Source: Bacteroidales bacterium (GTDB lineage Bacteria > Bacteroidota > Bacteroidia > Bacteroidales > UBA932). From it: 31,687 bases of DNA. The notes beneath the pieces are model-generated. The model made no database searches and had not been told where the DNA came from. It was given only the letters and a program-made list of their open reading frames with translations. The stretch covers positions 1 to 31,687 of the forward strand of contig JAILIM010000004.1 in NCBI GenBank assembly GCA_024695285.1, in the 5' to 3' direction. Of this stretch, positions 8,656-17,425 are shown one piece after another; the stretch's first letter is position 1, and each line of letters opens with the position of its first letter. The position numbers were made by a program, and so were the translations under genes.

Positions 8656-9316
8656 ACACCTCTTTCAGCTTGGCAAAAATGTCGTCCGGAGGAAGCATCT
8701 TTCCGTCGGGACCGGAACAGTCAACAACAACAAAAGACGGGTCCAGGGACGCCTGGCGCAGGTAGAACGAACGTACGCGCTTCTGGAACTCCAGGTCGGC
8801 TTCGTGGATATCGTGCCCGCCCTGCAGGTAGCCGCGGTCGGAACCGGCGCGCTGCCGCGAGAGGCTCTCCTCCACAAAACCGATGGGCACGTCCAGGAAT
8901 ATGTTCAGGTCCGGCCGGGGCAGGTCGAAATGGCCGTATTCGGTGTTGAGTATCCACTCCCTCAGGTCCTCGGCATCATCGGGATTATGCATCTTGGCAC
9001 ACTGGTAGGCCACATTCGAATAGACGTAGCGGTCCAGCAGCACGGTCACCCCGGAGGCCAGTGCGCGGCGAAGCCCAGGGCCGGCGCCGTGCCGGTCTTC
9101 GGCGAAAAGCAGGGCGACCAGCTGGGGAGGCACCTTGTCGATCTCCCCGAAACCGCCACGCAGGAACTTGCCTATCAGGCCGCCATAGACAGGGGCGTCG
9201 TAGCGGGGGAAGTGGATGTATTCAAGAGAAGGGCACACCCGTCCGAGGTATTCTCTCATCAGCCTGACCTGGGTGGACTTACCGGCCCCGTCCAGGCCCT
9301 CAATCACTATCAGCAT
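8642..9316 (-). CDS. tmk: Thymidylate kinase (EC 2.7.4.9)
   Basis: This 224-residue enzyme phosphorylates dTMP to dTDP in the cytosol. The P-loop GLDGAGKST is at 7-15 and the DRY signature at 95-97 (VLLDRYVYSN). A lid segment with several arginines follows (SRQRAGSDRGYLQ, about 158-170). The length is slightly above the usual 205-215. It begins one base after the divIC-like gene ends and overlaps the DoxX gene at its 3' end, so the three genes form one transcription unit. Confidence 0.95.
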   Translation of the reverse strand: MLIVIEGLDGAGKSTQVRLMREYLGRVCPSLEYIHFPRYDAPVYGGLIGKFLRGGFGEIDKVPPQLVALLFAEDRHGAGPGLRRALASGVTVLLDRYVYSNVAYQCAKMHNPDDAEDLREWILNTEYGHFDLPRPDLNIFLDVPIGFVEESLSRQRAGSDRGYLQGGHDIHEADLEFQKRVRSFYLRQASLDPSFVVVDCSGPDGKMLPPDDIFAKLKEVYEKH

Positions 9317-9317
9317 A

Positions 9318-9638
9318 TTATTCTTCTATATAGACGTCGTCGCCGGGCTCGGCAAAGCCGAACTCCTCGCGGGCGAATTGTTCAAGGGAATCTTTGGATG
9401 TGGTCAGCATCTTGACCCGTGCGTCCAGACGCTCGTTGTCGCGGGTCAGTTCTTCAATGCGGCGCTCCTGGCTCCGTATGGTAAATCCTGCCTGCACCCA
9501 GCGTACCACGCTGTCTTTCTTGATGAAAAGGAACACCACGAAAATCGCCGTCACGACGATGGCGAAGCGCAGGAACGAACGCTGCGGGGCGCGGTTCCCG
9601 TCCTTTTCCTTATCCCATATATCCTTAAATTTTCCCAT
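9318..9638 (-). CDS. DivIC/FtsB-like septum formation initiator protein
   Basis: This 106-residue bitopic protein has a short basic cytoplasmic tail, one transmembrane helix at about 22-40 (FAIVVTAIFVVFLFI) and a heptad coiled coil (about 50-85), then a short acidic tail. This is the DivIC/FtsB layout; these proteins form a complex with FtsL and FtsQ/DivIB and activate septal peptidoglycan synthesis. The identification rests on architecture and on the sequence around FAREEFGFAEPGD, which is typical of the family end. An in-frame GTG two codons upstream (9644) is possible, but the ATG at 9638 (MGKFK) is preferred. A -7 box ends 5 bases before it. Confidence 0.85.
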   Translation of the reverse strand: MGKFKDIWDKEKDGNRAPQRSFLRFAIVVTAIFVVFLFIKKDSVVRWVQAGFTIRSQERRIEELTRDNERLDARVKMLTTSKDSLEQFAREEFGFAEPGDDVYIEE

Positions 9639-9643
9639 AATCA

Positions 9644-9651
9644 CAAAAATA
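9644..9651 (-). promoter_or_regulatory. Putative -7 element for the divIC-like/tmk/doxX operon
   Basis: TATTTTTG on the minus strand, 5 bases before the ATG at 9638. This spacing predicts a leaderless or near-leaderless transcript. Confidence 0.5.
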
Positions 9652-9653
9652 GT

Positions 9654-9661
9654 TAAATTTG
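9654..9661 (+). promoter_or_regulatory. Putative -7 element for the 9685-17425 operon
   Basis: TAAATTTG, 23 bases upstream of the ATG at 9685, and 2 bases from the opposing -7 box of the divIC-like operon. The two face away from each other. No -33 box is evident. Confidence 0.5.
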
Positions 9662-9684
9662 CGGATTAATAAGAAATATTTTTT

Positions 9685-10614
9685 ATGAAACCTACACTTT
9701 TGGTACTTGCTGCCGGAATGGGCAGCCGCTATGGCGGATTGAAGCAAATGGACGGTCTCGGACCTTCCGGAGAGACAATCATAGACTATTCCATCTACGA
9801 CGCCGTCCGCTCCGGCTTCGGCAAAGTCGTGTACATCGTCCGCGAATACTTCCTTGAGCAGTTCCGCGACATCGTTAAGCAGAAATACAGCAGCGTCAAG
9901 TGCACCGACGGCTCTCCCCTGCAGTTCGAGTTCGTGACGCAGGAACTCAACAAGATTCCCGCACGCTTCACCCTCAACCCCGAGAGGCAGAAGCCCTGGG
10001 GTACCGCCCATGCAGTTCTGATGGCCAAGGATATCATCCGTGAGCCCTTCGTGGTCATCAACGGCGACGACTTCTACGGCCGTGATTCCTTCCGCATCGC
10101 CGGCGACTGGTGCCGCGCCCACGAAGGCGGCAGCGGTGTCTATGCCATCGTCGGGTTCGAAATCGACAACACACTCAGCGAGTCCGGCGGCGTGTCCAGG
10201 GGCATCTGCCACTACGACTCCCAGGGGCACCTGACAACCGTCGTCGAACACCATAACGTCCAGATCGAGGCGGACGGCGTCCTGCGCGGCGACAATTCAG
10301 TCTCCGGCGAGCACGTAGAGATCCGCGGCAAGGACCTCTGCTCTATGAACATGTGGTGCTTCACCCCCGACTACTTCGAGAAGAGCGACGCCATCTTCGG
10401 CCAGTTCCTCGAAGAGAATATCAACGAACCCAAAAAGGAATTCTACATCCCCTTTGCCGTGGACCGCATGATCCACGAGGGCAGCGCAGCCTGTGACGTG
10501 CTCTCCACCCCTTCCCGCTGGTTCGGCGTGACTTTCAAGGAAGACCGCCCCGGAGTGGTCGCCAAGTTCGCGGAACTCGTGGCTGACGGCATTTATCCTT
10601 CCCCCCTTTATTGA
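9685..10614 (+). CDS. Nucleotidyltransferase family protein (NDP-sugar synthase-like)
   Basis: This 309-residue protein opens with the nucleotide-sugar pyrophosphorylase signature LAAGMGSRYGGLKQ (8-21). A GDD metal-binding segment is present (VINGDDFYG, about 118-126). The family makes NDP-activated sugars or related metabolites from NTP and a phosphorylated substrate. The exact substrate cannot be read from the sequence. No left-handed beta-helix or other C-terminal domain is visible. It is the first gene of a close-packed operon and is followed one base after its stop by the CPBP protease gene. This protein type is common in Bacteroidales and usually carries only the generic annotation. Confidence 0.82.
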   Translation: MKPTLLVLAAGMGSRYGGLKQMDGLGPSGETIIDYSIYDAVRSGFGKVVYIVREYFLEQFRDIVKQKYSSVKCTDGSPLQFEFVTQELNKIPARFTLNPERQKPWGTAHAVLMAKDIIREPFVVINGDDFYGRDSFRIAGDWCRAHEGGSGVYAIVGFEIDNTLSESGGVSRGICHYDSQGHLTTVVEHHNVQIEADGVLRGDNSVSGEHVEIRGKDLCSMNMWCFTPDYFEKSDAIFGQFLEENINEPKKEFYIPFAVDRMIHEGSAACDVLSTPSRWFGVTFKEDRPGVVAKFAELVADGIYPSPLY

Positions 10615-10615
10615 T

Positions 10616-11512
10616 ATGGCAAGTCGCGGCAACTATAAATTCCTGGACAAGTTCAACTGGTACGTCCCCAACGTCGGCGGCTTGCTGACCTTGCTGCTGT
10701 GGTTCATCGTCGGCGCCGTGGTCGGGTCCATCGTGATGCTTATCTGCACCGCCACGCTCGGGGCTGAAGCCGGAACAATGTACGGCAACCTGCTCAGCTA
10801 CCCCATAATGTTCATCCCCCCGATGATCTACGCCGGGGTTAAGAGCGGCACCCTTTCCATGGACCACACAGGCGTGAAGATGGACAGCAACAACTTCGCC
10901 CCTCTGGGAGGCCTGCTCTGCGCGATCATCGTCACCGCCATGACGCTTGCGGCAGGATTTGCAGCCGAGCCCCTGACCAACCTGCTCCCTCCTATGCCGG
11001 AGTTCCTGAAGGAGGCGCTCCAGGCCCTGACCAACGGCAACGTCTGGTTCAACCTGCTGATGGTGAGCATCTTTGCCCCGATCTGCGAAGAGTGGCTCTG
11101 CCGCGGCATGGTGCTCCGCGGACTGCTTTCCAACAAAGTAAAGCCCGCCGTTGCAATCCCCGTGTCCGCGCTGTTCTTCGCCGTGATCCACCTCAACCCG
11201 TGGCAGGCAATCCCCGCTTTCATACTGGGATGCCTTTTCGGCTACGTGTACTACAAGACCGGCTCCCTGAAGCTGACCATGCTGATGCATTTCGTCAACA
11301 ACACCTTCGCGCTCGTCATCGGGCACGTCGACGCCCTGAAAGACCTGGAAAGCTGGAGCGATGTAATCCCATCCCCAGCCTACTGGATACTCGTGGCCGC
11401 ATGCGCCCTGCTGACTATTCTCTGTGTGCTCGCATTCAGGAAGATAGCCCTCGCCAGACCCGAAGGCAATATGGATGCAGTACCCTCAATTTTTGATTCC
11501 AATGAAGAATAA
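10616..11512 (+). CDS. CPBP family intramembrane metalloprotease
   Basis: This 298-residue polytopic membrane protein is related to CAAX prenyl protease 2 (Rce1). The three conserved motifs are present: EEWLCR (Glu158, Glu159, Arg163), FAVIH (His192) and HFVNN (His225 to Asn229). About seven to eight hydrophobic segments are seen. In bacteria, members cleave membrane substrates or act in immunity and cell-surface functions; the substrate here is unknown. It starts one base after the nucleotidyltransferase gene stops and overlaps the next gene by 11 bases. Confidence 0.9.
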   Translation: MASRGNYKFLDKFNWYVPNVGGLLTLLLWFIVGAVVGSIVMLICTATLGAEAGTMYGNLLSYPIMFIPPMIYAGVKSGTLSMDHTGVKMDSNNFAPLGGLLCAIIVTAMTLAAGFAAEPLTNLLPPMPEFLKEALQALTNGNVWFNLLMVSIFAPICEEWLCRGMVLRGLLSNKVKPAVAIPVSALFFAVIHLNPWQAIPAFILGCLFGYVYYKTGSLKLTMLMHFVNNTFALVIGHVDALKDLESWSDVIPSPAYWILVAACALLTILCVLAFRKIALARPEGNMDAVPSIFDSNEE

Positions 11513-12593
11513 TATCCTCGCAATCGCCGCCCTCGCTATACTGGTCTGTTCCTGCACATCCCGGGAGCAGCGTTTCACCGTGCGGGGCAACATAACCGAT
11601 TCGCTCGCCTTCCAGCCCGGCAGTATCGTCTACCTGATCAGCAAGGAAGGACCCGTCGACTCCTGCGCCGTCTCCCCGAAAGGCACGTTCACGTTCAAGG
11701 GCGATCAGGACAAGACCCGCCAGCTCGTCACCATGCTCCAATTCCCCGGACGCGACCTCTATGACGAACGTTTCCTGGCCTCATTCGTGCCTGATGCAGA
11801 GACGATTACAATAGACCTCGACTACCCTGCGACAGTCACCGGAAGTCCTCTCACGGACGCCGTCAACGACTTCGTGGAGAAAGTAACCGAGCTCTATTAT
11901 GAGCATGAGACCAACATCGGCTCGCTGACAATGGGCGGATTCTACGAGGCCGCGGACTCCATCATCCGGGTACGCACCGCCAGGATCAACGACCTCAGCC
12001 GTGAGACCTTCCTCGCCCACACCGACGACGTGCTAGGCATGCAGGCATTCATGAACCTTTGCTCCGACATGGATATCGACCAGCTGGAGGAACTGCTCCC
12101 GCAGGCCGCCGATTTCATCCGCGAGAATGAAGAAATACAGCAGATCCTGGAGCGGAAGCGCGCAGCAGCGGCCACCGCTCCCGGCTCCATGTACATCGAC
12201 ATCACCGGCACGAAGGCTGACGGCACCCCCGTCGCCCTTTCGGAATTCGCCGGCAAGGGACAGTACGTCCTCGTGGACTTCTGGGCTTCATGGTGCGGTC
12301 CCTGCATGCAGGCCATAGGCAACCTGCGCACCTACAAGGAAAAGTACGCCGGCAAAGGCCTCCGGATAGTCGGCGTGAACGTGTGGGAAAGCAATCCGGA
12401 AAAGGGCATCACCTGCGCTAAGGAGAAGGAGATGGACTGGGACATAATCTACACCTCCGACCACACCGCGACCGAGAATTATGGAGTGGAGGGCATCCCC
12501 ACCCTCATCCTCATCGCCCCCGACGGCAAGATAGCCGAACGTTTCCTCGGTGAAGAGGGGCTCGAAAACGCACTTGCCAGGCTTTTTGAATAA
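11502..12593 (+). CDS. TlpA-like thioredoxin-fold lipoprotein with DUF4369-like N-terminal domain
   Basis: This 363-residue protein starts with a lipoprotein signal (lipobox VCSC, lipidated Cys18). An N-terminal beta-rich domain (about 25-115) resembles DUF4369, and a helical linker follows. The C-terminal thioredoxin fold (about 228-363) has the redox motif WCGPC (264-268) and the cis-proline segment VEGIPTLIL. Such proteins act as periplasmic disulfide reductases or in thiol delivery. The start is ATG 11502 (MKNN), inside the end of the CPBP gene. An in-frame start 27 bases earlier would spoil the signal peptide. Confidence 0.88.
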   Translation: MKNNILAIAALAILVCSCTSREQRFTVRGNITDSLAFQPGSIVYLISKEGPVDSCAVSPKGTFTFKGDQDKTRQLVTMLQFPGRDLYDERFLASFVPDAETITIDLDYPATVTGSPLTDAVNDFVEKVTELYYEHETNIGSLTMGGFYEAADSIIRVRTARINDLSRETFLAHTDDVLGMQAFMNLCSDMDIDQLEELLPQAADFIRENEEIQQILERKRAAAATAPGSMYIDITGTKADGTPVALSEFAGKGQYVLVDFWASWCGPCMQAIGNLRTYKEKYAGKGLRIVGVNVWESNPEKGITCAKEKEMDWDIIYTSDHTATENYGVEGIPTLILIAPDGKIAERFLGEEGLENALARLFE

Positions 12594-12596
12594 GAC

Positions 12597-15269
12597 ATGA
12601 ACGTGTTGTCCAGGATATGGTTCCCTGCCACCGTGCTTGCCACGGCAGTCGCCGGCGCCTTAGGCTTCGGCAGGGAGGAAGTCGTCTCCCGCCATATCCC
12701 GGATCCGCTGCCTGTCTTCGACACGGTGGTCTATACCCCCGACGCCTACAAGCTTAAGCGTGTGGGCAGTTTTGACGCCGTGCAGATTGCCGACAGCCTG
12801 CTTGCAATGTCGGAGGAAGACACGACCGCCGTGCTCGACACCCTCCCGCACCTGACGGCAAGGGACACCATCAAAGTGCCTGATTCCCTGCGCCTTATTG
12901 ATCCGTTCCGGTACAAGTACTATGTTGCACTCATAGACTCGCTGACCCATGTCATAGTCCGCGACTCCCTACAGCGCAGCTCCGATTCCTTGAAGGTCTC
13001 AGCCGACACGCTACTGGCCCGCAGCCTCGACAGCCTCGCCCGCCTCGACCTGGCGCACGCCCTTCAGGATTCGCTCGACTGGAGGATGATAGACTCCATC
13101 TACGTGGCCGATTCGGCGGCGGTCGCCAAGGCGAAGTTCCTCGCCTGGTACAACTCGCTGAGCCGAAAGGAGCGGAAGAAATACGACATGGAACAGGCCC
13201 TCCCCGCCAGACTCAAGGAAATGGACTCCCTGCGCAAGGCTAAGGAGGAGCAGCAGATGATAAAGGACTCCATCGTGGAATACACTCCCCGAATCCTTGA
13301 AACCTACTACCTCACGGACACGATGCAGTACAAGCGCATCATCCACTGGACGCTGGATGATGATTTCCACCGCCTCGACGTATCGGTGCCCGATACTACC
13401 TACAACTACCACTTCTACGATTATCCGTTCCTCCGGAAAGACGTCAACGCCACCTGGCTGGGCGTGGCCGGCTCCCCGCTGCAATACTACAACTGGTTCA
13501 ACCGCGCCAGCGACGAAGGTGTCGAGTTCTACAAGGCCCAGGAAGCCTGGTCGTTCTCACCCCGCACCATCGCCCACTACAACACCAAGACGCCCCACAC
13601 CGAGCTCGCCTACTTCGGTACCCTGCTCGCAGGCGACGCCAAGGAATCCGACAATCTCCACATTCAGACCACCCAGAACATACTGCCTGAACTCAATTTC
13701 ACCATCAGCTTCGACCGCTTCGGCGGCGGCGGCATGCTCGAGAGCGAGGAGACCAAGAACAAGACCTTCTCCACCCGTCTCAACTATTTGGGCAAGAAAT
13801 ACATGGGGCACTTCGGCTACATCTACAACATGGTCGAACGCGCCGAGAACGGCGGCATCGTTGACAACATGTGGATACGCGACACCACCATCGAAGCCCG
13901 CGAAATCAAGGTAGCCCTGAGCGGCGCCAGTTCCAGGATCACGAAGGATACCTGGTTCCTCGACCAGCAGTACCGCATCCCCTTCGAATTCATCGAAAAA
14001 CTGAAGCACAGGGGCGACACCACCGCGGTGCGCGACACTCTTGTCGATGCCGTGGCCGACAGCCTCGACCGCGACGTGACCACGGCGTTCATCGGCCACA
14101 GCAGCGAATGGTCAACATATACCCGCAAGTACACCGACAACATCACCAACGCCGACGGACGTGCTTTCTACAACGACGTCTTCAACTTCAGGAACGCCAG
14201 CGCCGACTCCCTCGGCACGATGAAACTGGACAACAAGCTGTTCCTGCGCCTCCAGCCATGGGGCAGCGAGAGCATAGTGTCCAAACTTGACGTCGGCATA
14301 GGTGACCGGCTGATGCACTATTTCGACAGCTCCTCCGTGCGTCCGATGCGCCACGTCGAGAACTCCGTCTATGCCTACGCCGGTGCCCAGGGACAGTTCC
14401 GAAAATACTTCAACTGGGACGCCAAGGCGAAATTCTTCGTCCTGGGCTACAACCTAGGCGACATGTCGGTCGAAGCCAACGCCGGGTTCAACTTCTACCC
14501 GTTCCGCCGGGCGCGCAAGAGCCCCGTGTCGGTCAGCGCCCACTTTGAGACCAGGCTCGACACGCCCAACTACTACCAGCAGGTCATCAACACCAACCAT
14601 TTCAGCTGGGAAAACGATTTCACCAAGATTTCGACCACACAGATACGCGGCCGCATCGACGTGCCGCGCTGGAAACTCAGCGCCGACGTCGGCTATGGGC
14701 TGCTGGCCAACAACATTTTCTACGACACCCTCGGGATAGTGCAGCAGAACAAGATCCCGATGAGCATCATATCCGCCTCGCTCCGAAAGGAGTTCGTCGC
14801 GGGCCCCATGCATTTCGACAACCGGGTGCTGTTCCAGTACTCGTCCGAGCCCGACGTAGTGCCAGTGCCTACCCTTGCGCTCAACCTGCGCTGGTACGCC
14901 CAGTTCGTGGTGCAGCGCGACGAGACGCGCACCCACAACATCATGGAGATGCAGATAGGCCTCAACGCCTTCTACAACACCCAGTGGTACGCTCCGGCGT
15001 GGAATCCTGCCCTCGGCGTATTCCACAACCAGAACGTCAATCTCTACGAAAACGGCCCCTACTTCGACATCTTCCTCAACATACAGTGGAAGAAGTGCTG
15101 TATCTTCCTGAAATACCAGAACTTCGGCAGGGGCTGGCCGATGCGCCGCAAGGACTACTTCACCGCCGACCACTACATCGGCACCCTCGACGGCACCGAC
15201 GGACTCAAGCTGGGCATTTTCTGGCCCTTCTATTTCAGCACCGAGAAGCACGAATCCCACTCCCACTAG
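12597..15269 (+). CDS. Putative outer-membrane porin (Porin_10-like)
   Basis: This 890-residue protein has an N-terminal signal-like hydrophobic stretch (about 5-25). Residues 45-230 are unusual: rich in Asp-Ser-Leu/Asp-Thr motifs with a charged Lys/Glu/Arg segment near 180-225. The C-terminal two-thirds alternate aromatic and polar residues with many Asn, Tyr, Trp and Phe positions typical of a beta-barrel (for example the stretch 270-310 and the last 200 residues). The likely family is the Bacteroidota 'putative porin'. Transported solutes are unknown. It lies 3 bases after the TlpA-like gene and 3 bases before the transglycosylase gene. Confidence 0.78.
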   Translation: MNVLSRIWFPATVLATAVAGALGFGREEVVSRHIPDPLPVFDTVVYTPDAYKLKRVGSFDAVQIADSLLAMSEEDTTAVLDTLPHLTARDTIKVPDSLRLIDPFRYKYYVALIDSLTHVIVRDSLQRSSDSLKVSADTLLARSLDSLARLDLAHALQDSLDWRMIDSIYVADSAAVAKAKFLAWYNSLSRKERKKYDMEQALPARLKEMDSLRKAKEEQQMIKDSIVEYTPRILETYYLTDTMQYKRIIHWTLDDDFHRLDVSVPDTTYNYHFYDYPFLRKDVNATWLGVAGSPLQYYNWFNRASDEGVEFYKAQEAWSFSPRTIAHYNTKTPHTELAYFGTLLAGDAKESDNLHIQTTQNILPELNFTISFDRFGGGGMLESEETKNKTFSTRLNYLGKKYMGHFGYIYNMVERAENGGIVDNMWIRDTTIEAREIKVALSGASSRITKDTWFLDQQYRIPFEFIEKLKHRGDTTAVRDTLVDAVADSLDRDVTTAFIGHSSEWSTYTRKYTDNITNADGRAFYNDVFNFRNASADSLGTMKLDNKLFLRLQPWGSESIVSKLDVGIGDRLMHYFDSSSVRPMRHVENSVYAYAGAQGQFRKYFNWDAKAKFFVLGYNLGDMSVEANAGFNFYPFRRARKSPVSVSAHFETRLDTPNYYQQVINTNHFSWENDFTKISTTQIRGRIDVPRWKLSADVGYGLLANNIFYDTLGIVQQNKIPMSIISASLRKEFVAGPMHFDNRVLFQYSSEPDVVPVPTLALNLRWYAQFVVQRDETRTHNIMEMQIGLNAFYNTQWYAPAWNPALGVFHNQNVNLYENGPYFDIFLNIQWKKCCIFLKYQNFGRGWPMRRKDYFTADHYIGTLDGTDGLKLGIFWPFYFSTEKHESHSH

Positions 15270-15272
15270 CCT

Positions 15273-16286
15273 ATGAGCCGCCCGTTTTTCCTGTCCTGCG
15301 CCATCGCGGTGCTGCTCCTGACAGCCGGCGCCTGCACGGGGGACGACCCCTGGCACGACGGCACTCCGCTCCGGGGAGCCATCAGCATGAGCGGTGCAGA
15401 GCCGGGCGGTCCCCTGCTCTGCGGCTACAACCACGAGCTTATCCGGCGCTTCGCGCGGAGCTCGGGCAGGACTGCCGCCATACGCCTCGCGGGCCGCAGG
15501 GAGGATGTGCTGGATTCGCTGCGCTCCGGTTCTCTCGACATCGTGGCATTCCCTTTCGCCGACAGCCTTGCGGCAGACACCACCCTCATGGTGCTGCCTT
15601 CCGACAGCTGCGGCATCTGGGTGTTCAGCGCGGACCGGGCGATTGAAGCGCAGAAGGCCTCCGAATGGCTCGCCGCCTTCCGTGAATCTGAATCCTACAG
15701 CAGCGTGCAGCAGCCTTTCTTCAATGTGGTCAAGCCTTTCGACGATGACAGTTCGGCTTTCATTTCGCCGTATGACTCGCTGCTCAGGGTATATGCCGAC
15801 ACCCTCGGCTGGGACTGGCACCTGCTCGCCGCCCTCGTGTATCAGGAATCCAAATTCCGTATCGAGGCCCGCTCTTCCATGGGCGCCTTCGGGCTTATGC
15901 AGCTGATTCCGGACACCGCCAGGGCCTTCGGATGCACCGACCACTTCGACCCCGAGCAGAACATCAGGGCCGGCGTGTTCCTGCTGCAGGCCCTGGAAGA
16001 CAGGTACCGGAACATCGCCGCGGGCCAGGGTGAACTTGTCAAATACACCCTTGCCGCCTACAACGCCGGCAGCGGACGCATCAGGGACTGCATACGGCAC
16101 GCAAGGCATTTGGGCACGGACGTATCCAGGTGGGAGAACGTAGCCGCCGTGATTCCGCAGATGCGTGAGGATTCGATTGCTGCGCTGGGGCACATCCAGC
16201 ATGGCACTTTCAACGGACGCGAGACCATTTCTTTCGTGCGACAGGTATCCTCTTTTTCCGAACGCTATAAACAGATTTGCCCGTGA
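15273..16286 (+). CDS. MltF-like membrane-bound lytic murein transglycosylase lipoprotein
   Basis: This 337-residue protein starts with a lipoprotein signal peptide (TAGAC, lipidated Cys21). Residues about 34-150 look like a periplasmic solute-binding (SBP_bac_3-type) domain. Residues about 175-330 form an SLT/lysozyme-like domain with catalytic Glu192 in VYQESKF, then GAFGLMQLIPDTA and later AAYNAGSG, all standard for family 1 lytic transglycosylases. It cleaves peptidoglycan glycan strands to 1,6-anhydro ends from the outer or inner membrane. It is shorter than E. coli MltF (about 518 residues) because the binding domain is reduced. Its stop overlaps the next start. Confidence 0.9.
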   Translation: MSRPFFLSCAIAVLLLTAGACTGDDPWHDGTPLRGAISMSGAEPGGPLLCGYNHELIRRFARSSGRTAAIRLAGRREDVLDSLRSGSLDIVAFPFADSLAADTTLMVLPSDSCGIWVFSADRAIEAQKASEWLAAFRESESYSSVQQPFFNVVKPFDDDSSAFISPYDSLLRVYADTLGWDWHLLAALVYQESKFRIEARSSMGAFGLMQLIPDTARAFGCTDHFDPEQNIRAGVFLLQALEDRYRNIAAGQGELVKYTLAAYNAGSGRIRDCIRHARHLGTDVSRWENVAAVIPQMREDSIAALGHIQHGTFNGRETISFVRQVSSFSERYKQICP

Positions 16287-17425
16287 GAGCCGAACGATTC
16301 ATAGCACGCAGGCTCCGCTTCAAGGGGCGTCTCGCCGAAGTTGCCATTTCGGTGTCGTTCTTCGTGATGATACTGTCTCTGGCCATTTCCGGAGGCTTCC
16401 GGGCGGAGATCCATCAGGGCATCTCGGACATTGCCGGTGACGTGCGGCTCAGCGGAAGCGAGGAGCCGCTTGAGATCAGGCCCTCTTATTTTGAACAGCT
16501 GCTGGGCATTGCCGGAGTGGAAAAGATCACGCCCGCAGTCTGGAAACCGGGCATCGTGAAGGGCGAAAACGATATATGCGGAGTGCTAGTGAAAGGCACG
16601 CCGATGCCGGACAGCTGCTCGCTGCAGGCGATTATCCCTGAGCAGCTTGGCAAAAAGCTCGCCCTGAAGGAAGGCGACCGTTTCACCACCTATTTCATAG
16701 AAGACAAGGTGCGCGCCCGCCGTTTCACCGTGGCCGGCACCTACCAGGGTATCACGGACTCGAACGACGCCCTCGTGGTGCTGGTGCCGCTCGCGGACAT
16801 GCAGCGCCTATGCGGATGGACCGAGGAGCAGGCCAGCGTGCTGGAGGTGGATCTCAAGGAGCGCTATTCGTCGGAAATCGACTCCCAGCTGAAAGCGGAC
16901 GAGCTTTACCTGACTTCCCTGACGTCCCACGAAGAAGACGAGGACATACTGCAGGCGGCAACGGCCCGGCGGCGCTACCCCCAGTTGTTCGACTGGCTGG
17001 ACCTGATCGACTTCAACGTGGTCGCGATTATATTCCTAATGACTATAGTTGCCGGATTCAATATGATTTCCGGACTTTTGATACTGCTGTTCAGGCACAT
17101 TTCCACCATAGGCACGCTCAAGGCCATGGGCATGGGCAACCGCTCCATTGCCGGAGTGTTCCTCAGGGTCGCCGCACGCATAGTATTTCTTGGAATGCTT
17201 GCCGGAAATGCCGCCGCGCTGCTGTTCTGCTTCATCCAAGGCAGCACGCACTTTATCAGGCTGAACCCGGCCAATTATTTCATATCATTCGTGCCGGTGC
17301 ATATTGACCCTTCGCTCGTACTGGTGGTGGACATAGTCGCATTCGGTGCAATAATGCTCCTGCTGCTCATCCCCACGCTATTCATCTCGAAGGTCGATCC
17401 CGCAAAGACGGTGCGGGTGCGCTGA
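16283..17425 (+). CDS. LolC/LolE-like ABC transporter permease (FtsX/MacB fold)
   Basis: This 380-residue protein has one N-terminal helix (about residues 20-40), a large periplasmic domain of MacB_PCD type (about 45-240) and three C-terminal helices (about 250-275, 295-320, 345-370). The segment FRHISTIGTLKAMGMGNRSI is the coupling region typical of FtsX-like permeases. LolC/E proteins extract lipoproteins from the inner membrane, and the neighbouring lipoprotein genes fit that role, though no LolD ATPase gene is nearby. The start is GTG 16283, overlapping the previous stop as GTGA and giving the family-like N-terminus RAERFIARRLRF. TTG 16277 is a less likely alternative. Confidence 0.85.
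   Translation: MRAERFIARRLRFKGRLAEVAISVSFFVMILSLAISGGFRAEIHQGISDIAGDVRLSGSEEPLEIRPSYFEQLLGIAGVEKITPAVWKPGIVKGENDICGVLVKGTPMPDSCSLQAIIPEQLGKKLALKEGDRFTTYFIEDKVRARRFTVAGTYQGITDSNDALVVLVPLADMQRLCGWTEEQASVLEVDLKERYSSEIDSQLKADELYLTSLTSHEEDEDILQAATARRRYPQLFDWLDLIDFNVVAIIFLMTIVAGFNMISGLLILLFRHISTIGTLKAMGMGNRSIAGVFLRVAARIVFLGMLAGNAAALLFCFIQGSTHFIRLNPANYFISFVPVHIDPSLVLVVDIVAFGAIMLLLLIPTLFISKVDPAKTVRVR

Noticed and set aside
14454..16202. A 582-codon open frame on the minus strand across the porin and transglycosylase genes
   Set aside because: It is antisense to two well-supported genes with strong family motifs; its translation is low-complexity and resembles no protein. High GC makes long antisense frames common here.
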